Assembly (NCBI RefSeq): GCF_963675455.1 | Contig: NZ_OY776217.1 | Coordinates: 248,001-312,000 of the forward strand | DNA length: 64,000 nt | Source: Emcibacter sp. | Lineage (GTDB): Bacteria; Pseudomonadota; Alphaproteobacteria; Sphingomonadales; Emcibacteraceae | Direction of reading: 5' to 3' | In this document: positions 60,966 through 64,000 of the stretch, one piece after another | How the letters are laid out: every line of letters begins with the position of its first letter | Position numbering within the stretch: position 1 is the first letter of the stretch | Notes under the pieces: generated by a model | The model's input: the letters and a program-made list of their open reading frames with translations, nothing else | Told to the model about the DNA's origin: nothing | Databases searched by the model: none | Position numbers and translations under genes: made by a program

Positions 60966-62494
60966 TTCCCGCCATCCTGGATGAACTGCCGCACCGTACC
61001 GGCCAGCTTTTCAAGGGAAGGCTTGTGCACATACATCATATGGCCGGCATCATAATAGGTCATGGTCACGCGGGAGGTGTCCATACCGTACTGGCTGAAG
61101 GTCTGTTCTGTGGCAAAAAACGGCGTCGCCATGTCATAATAACCATTGGCGACATAAACCCGAAGGTCACTGTTCTGGCGCAACCCCTTGGCAATGACGG
61201 GGCCAAGGGTCGGATAACCGCCGGTCCAGCCGTCACTGGTTTTCCAGTTCCAGTTGCGGCCCGGCTGGCCACTCAGCACCTGATAGCGTTCATCCTTTTC
61301 CACCTTCAGGTCCCGCGCCATATAGTCATTGATTGCGGCCGTATAAGCGGCACTGATGCCGTAGCCGGCCGGGTCGGCGGTAAAGGTCTCACCGGCGTCA
61401 TCCTGTTCCTCGCCGACATAACGGCTATCCAGACGACCGACAACCTTGCCCTCGTCACGCAGGAGTTCGCGCATGAAGCGGAATTCATTGACCCAGAGAC
61501 GGGTCTTTTTCAGGTAAGACTTTTCAAGCCCCGTATAAAGACTGAGCTTGTCCAGGACGGCTTCCTGCTCTGTCTCACTCAACCGGTTCCCCTTGAAGAT
61601 GGCCAGCATATAATCATTGAGGGCGAACTGCCGGGCTTCCTCGATAAATCCGTCAAAGGTCCGGCCGGTCTTGTCGACCTTGCCGTGATACCAGGCGGTT
61701 GCGGCAAAGGTGGGCAGGAAAAAGATATTGGGTTCCGGGTTGTCCGCGCTGTGTCCATCCACGGTCTGGAAATCGACGATGCTGGAAACCAGAATGATCC
61801 CGTTCAGGGCCATGCTGTTATAACCTTCCTGCAATTCCTTGACCAACGCCGCGGTTCGTGTGGTGCCATAACTTTCACCGCCCACATATTTGGGACTGTT
61901 CCAGCGCCGGTTTTCGGAAACATATTGACGGATAAAGTCGCCGACGGATTTGGCATCCTCGTTGATGCCCCAGAATTCCTTGCCTTCCCCTTTGCCGACG
62001 GCTTTGGAGTAACCGGTGCCGACCGGATCAATAAAAACCAGGTCGGTAACATCCAGCAGGCTGAGTGCATTATTTTCAACATTGTAGGGGGCGGCGCCTG
62101 CATTGGTGGCATCAGAAGGCACATCAATGCGTTTGGGTCCGAAAACGCCCATATGCAGCCACAGGGAGGCAGAGCCGGGACCGCCATTGAAGAAAAATGT
62201 CACCGGACGGCTAGCGGGATCTTTCACATCATCCTTTGTATAGGCAATGGAAAAAATGCTGGCCGTCACCTCGCCCTTTTCGTTCTTCAGATGAGTATCC
62301 CCGGCTGTCGCCGTATATTTCACCTTGCTGCCGTTGAATGTGCCGCTATGGCTGGTTTCGAACTGTTTGGCCTCGGGGATTTCTCCCGACGCTTCCTTCA
62401 CTGTTGCTTTGGCAGCGTCTTCGCCACCGTAGACAATATTGACAGGCAGGCAAACCATTGCTGCCGCCAGCATAATTTTCAGAAATGCTTTCAT
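60962..62494 (-). CDS. S10 family serine carboxypeptidase-like protein
   Basis: The 510-residue exported protein has a signal peptide (FLKIMLAAAMVCLPVNIVYG). The alpha/beta-hydrolase S10 motifs are FFFNGGPGSASLWLHMGVFG, GGESYGTTR with S208, an aspartate region YVANGYYDMATPF, and the histidine in YYDAGHMMYVH. Such enzymes remove C-terminal residues from peptides. With the coupled GGT-like gene it forms a small secreted peptide-processing unit. Confidence 0.92.
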   Translation of the reverse strand: MKAFLKIMLAAAMVCLPVNIVYGGEDAAKATVKEASGEIPEAKQFETSHSGTFNGSKVKYTATAGDTHLKNEKGEVTASIFSIAYTKDDVKDPASRPVTFFFNGGPGSASLWLHMGVFGPKRIDVPSDATNAGAAPYNVENNALSLLDVTDLVFIDPVGTGYSKAVGKGEGKEFWGINEDAKSVGDFIRQYVSENRRWNSPKYVGGESYGTTRTAALVKELQEGYNSMALNGIILVSSIVDFQTVDGHSADNPEPNIFFLPTFAATAWYHGKVDKTGRTFDGFIEEARQFALNDYMLAIFKGNRLSETEQEAVLDKLSLYTGLEKSYLKKTRLWVNEFRFMRELLRDEGKVVGRLDSRYVGEEQDDAGETFTADPAGYGISAAYTAAINDYMARDLKVEKDERYQVLSGQPGRNWNWKTSDGWTGGYPTLGPVIAKGLRQNSDLRVYVANGYYDMATPFFATEQTFSQYGMDTSRVTMTYYDAGHMMYVHKPSLEKLAGTVRQFIQDGGK

Positions 62495-62639
62495 GCTATA
62501 TCCCCTTGGATTTATAATTTATTGAATCAAGTCTGACAAAAAAAGCAGGCGGACGCAACCGATAGCATTTTATACCTGTAAATAGTGGATGCCCCGACCT
62601 ATATGGGATATAGAAAAATAAACAATAAGAGGAAAAACC

Positions 62640-63275
62640 ATGCCGCTTGAGAATCTTGTTTCCGGACACCGTCATTTTCAGAAAGGCCGATTCCAGCAGG
62701 ATAAAAAGCTCTATGAGAGCCTTGTAGAAAATGGACAGGCCCCGGAGGTGATGATTATTTCCTGCTGTGACAGCCGGGCGGACCCAGTCATCATTACCGA
62801 AGCGGAACCGGGCAGCATCTTCTCCCTGCGCAATGTGGCCAACCTGGTTCCCTCCTATTGCCCCGACGGCACCCAGCACAGCTCAAGCGCCGCCCTGGAA
62901 TTCGCCGTTCGACACCTGAAAGTCAAGGATATCGTGGTCATGGGCCACGCCCATTGCGGCGGCATCAAGGCGCTTTATCACGGCGACTTCGACAATCAGG
63001 ACCATGTGGATTTCATCGAACCCTGGATGAGTATTGCCAACGAAGCCCGCTACAACACACTAAATAATTTCAAAGGTGAGCCGGAGAGTAAAATACTCAG
63101 GGAAATGGAGATGGAATCGATCAGGATCAGTCTGAGAAACCTGCGCAGCTTCCGCTGGATCAAACAGGCAGAGCAGGACGGACAACTGACCCTGCACGGA
63201 TGGCATTTTGAAATTGAAAGCGGCACCCTTTACGCCCTGGATGAAAAAAGCGGAAAATTCTCCCCGCTGGTCTGA
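62640..63275 (+). CDS. Beta-carbonic anhydrase
   Basis: The 211-residue enzyme interconverts CO2 and bicarbonate. Zinc ligands lie in SCCDSRADP (C42, D44, R46 pattern) and GHAHCGG (H102, C105). SIFSLRNVANLVP and SSSAALEFAVRHLKV are typical. It starts at ATG 62640 behind AAGAGGAA and is divergent from the S10 peptidase gene. Confidence 0.95.
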   Translation: MPLENLVSGHRHFQKGRFQQDKKLYESLVENGQAPEVMIISCCDSRADPVIITEAEPGSIFSLRNVANLVPSYCPDGTQHSSSAALEFAVRHLKVKDIVVMGHAHCGGIKALYHGDFDNQDHVDFIEPWMSIANEARYNTLNNFKGEPESKILREMEMESIRISLRNLRSFRWIKQAEQDGQLTLHGWHFEIESGTLYALDEKSGKFSPLV

Positions 63276-63333
63276 TCGGTAAAATTCGGGCATACTCCGC
63301 AAAAAGAAGGGGTCCGATATAACGGAGAGGCAG

Positions 63334-63759
63334 ATGATTTCCCTGAAACTTCCCATCAAGGCAGACCCGGCAACCGTCTGGTCATGCCTCACCGACAAGA
63401 CCCACCTCGACAAATGGTGGGGAGATAATGTCAGCCTGGAAGCCAAAGTGGGCGGTGCTTTTGAAGAACGCTGGCTTGGCCGGGAAGGAGAACAATGTGT
63501 CACCCGGGGCACCGTCAAGACGCTGGAAAAAAACAGCAAACTTCACCTCAGCTGGGCGGACGAGGACTGGGAAATCGACACGGAAGTGATCATCACCCTT
63601 GAGCCGACAGAATCCGGGACCGAATTAACTCTGTCCCATACCGGCTGGGAGGGACTGATGGGTGACCTGATGGACAGCATCAGGGAAGACCATGAAGCCG
63701 GCTGGCAAAGCCATCTCTACAGCCTCAAATCCTATGCGGAGCGCCTGAACGCCGGATGA
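63334..63759 (+). CDS. SRPBCC (AHSA1-like) domain protein
   Basis: The 141-residue protein has the START/Bet v1-type fold: LPIKADPATVWSCLTDKTHL, KWWGDNVSLEAKVGGAFEER, VTRGTVKTLE and the C-terminal helix GLMGDLMDSIREDHEAGWQSH. These proteins bind hydrophobic ligands or act as Hsp90 co-chaperone-like factors; no ligand can be named. It converges with the ankyrin gene with no gap. Confidence 0.87.
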   Translation: MISLKLPIKADPATVWSCLTDKTHLDKWWGDNVSLEAKVGGAFEERWLGREGEQCVTRGTVKTLEKNSKLHLSWADEDWEIDTEVIITLEPTESGTELTLSHTGWEGLMGDLMDSIREDHEAGWQSHLYSLKSYAERLNAG

Positions 63760-64000
63760 TCAGTGCCGTGTGAGAAGTTTCTCGATCTCCGGCTGGCCTT
63801 TGGCAAAATCCATGGCGCGACGTCCGTCTTCCGAGACAAGTGATAGGTCTGCGCCCTTCTCCAGCAGCAGGCTGACAAGATTTGCATATCCCTGATGGGC
63901 CGCCGACATCAAGGCGGTATATCCTCCACCCTGAATGGTGTTGGGGTCGGCGCCGGCTTCCAGGAGAAGCTCCGCAATAGCTTCCTGCCCGCCGGCTGCG
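63760..64000 (-). CDS. Ankyrin repeat protein, partial (C-terminus only)
   Basis: A minus-strand frame enters from the right edge and stops at 63760, giving about 80 residues. It encodes two ankyrin repeats (EAIAELLLEAGADPNTIQGG then YTALMSAAHQGYANLVSLLL, followed by EKGADLSLVSEDGRRAMDFA). The N-terminus lies outside the window. It is probably a periplasmic or cytoplasmic adaptor; no more can be said. Confidence 0.85.
   Translation of the reverse strand, partial: AAGGQEAIAELLLEAGADPNTIQGGGYTALMSAAHQGYANLVSLLLEKGADLSLVSEDGRRAMDFAKGQPEIEKLLTRH

Noticed and set aside
1..64000. CRISPR arrays, IS elements, tRNA or rRNA genes
   Set aside because: No regular repeat-spacer pattern, transposase, cloverleaf or rRNA-like sequence was recognised on reading either strand.

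Overview
The window reads as a chromosomal segment of an alphaproteobacterium. Support: the block yebC-ruvCAB-ybgC-tolQRAB-pal-cpoB-tilS-ftsH-folP-glmM, the hisZ-purA pair, the DUF4164-zapA / 6S RNA / 5-FCL neighbourhood, a hairpin leader in front of serC of the kind known in this class, and a PEP-CTERM protein behind a sigma-54 promoter. A Kordiimonadales/Emcibacterales-like marine lineage is my guess; the sequence alone does not prove it. Most of the window is GC-rich, densely packed and co-directional. No rRNA, tRNA, IS element or CRISPR array was recognised.

Layout. 1-1900 is an AT-rich accessory island: a left-truncated minus-strand gene, then an AbiD/AbiF-type HEPN gene with a short terminator-ended transcript candidate directly in front of it, then a remnant of a minus-strand gene. 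2.1-16.3 kb (minus strand) holds ornithine/lysine decarboxylase, purA, hisZ, a sensor kinase, a periplasmic binding protein, serA-serC, a serine beta-lactamase-like hydrolase and an M1 peptidase with a DUF6702 partner. 16.4-31.8 kb is one long minus-strand run for cofactors (thiD, folP), envelope and wall (glmM, Tol-Pal), proteostasis (ftsH), tRNA modification (tilS) and recombination (ruvABC, yebC). 32.2-36.3 kb holds the PEP-CTERM gene, a metallophosphoesterase, 5-FCL, 6S RNA, zapA and DUF4164; an AT-rich two-gene HNH nuclease cassette is wedged between 6S RNA and zapA.

36.6-41.9 kb is a plus-strand glycolysis/Calvin-type cluster (tkt, gap, pgk, class I aldolase). It is followed by a second AT-rich insertion (a large HEPN-motif protein), an XRE regulator, a small 2OG-oxygenase-like protein, a CPA2 antiporter and thiE. 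46-57 kb is mixed: GNAT enzymes, GST, DUF proteins, three tandem PAS-type paralogues with matching promoters, NfeD plus SPFH, peroxiredoxin plus Na+/solute symporter, a DsbD-N domain protein and YqgE. YqgE overlaps a LuxR solo. Downstream of luxR lies a dyad and then a very regular RNA: three back-to-back hairpins with C-rich (anti-Shine-Dalgarno) loops, a C-rich linker and a strong terminator. The right end has a TonB-C protein, a GGT-like enzyme coupled to an S10 peptidase, beta-carbonic anhydrase, an AHSA1-like protein and the C-terminus of an ankyrin protein.

The most interesting items are the AbiF gene with its candidate RNA, the hairpin-array RNA beside the LuxR solo, the HNH cassette inserted between zapA and 6S RNA, and the sigma-54/PEP-CTERM promoter. 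Three proteins with an RX4H motif (left edge, 1006 and 41985) all lie in AT-rich, probably acquired segments.
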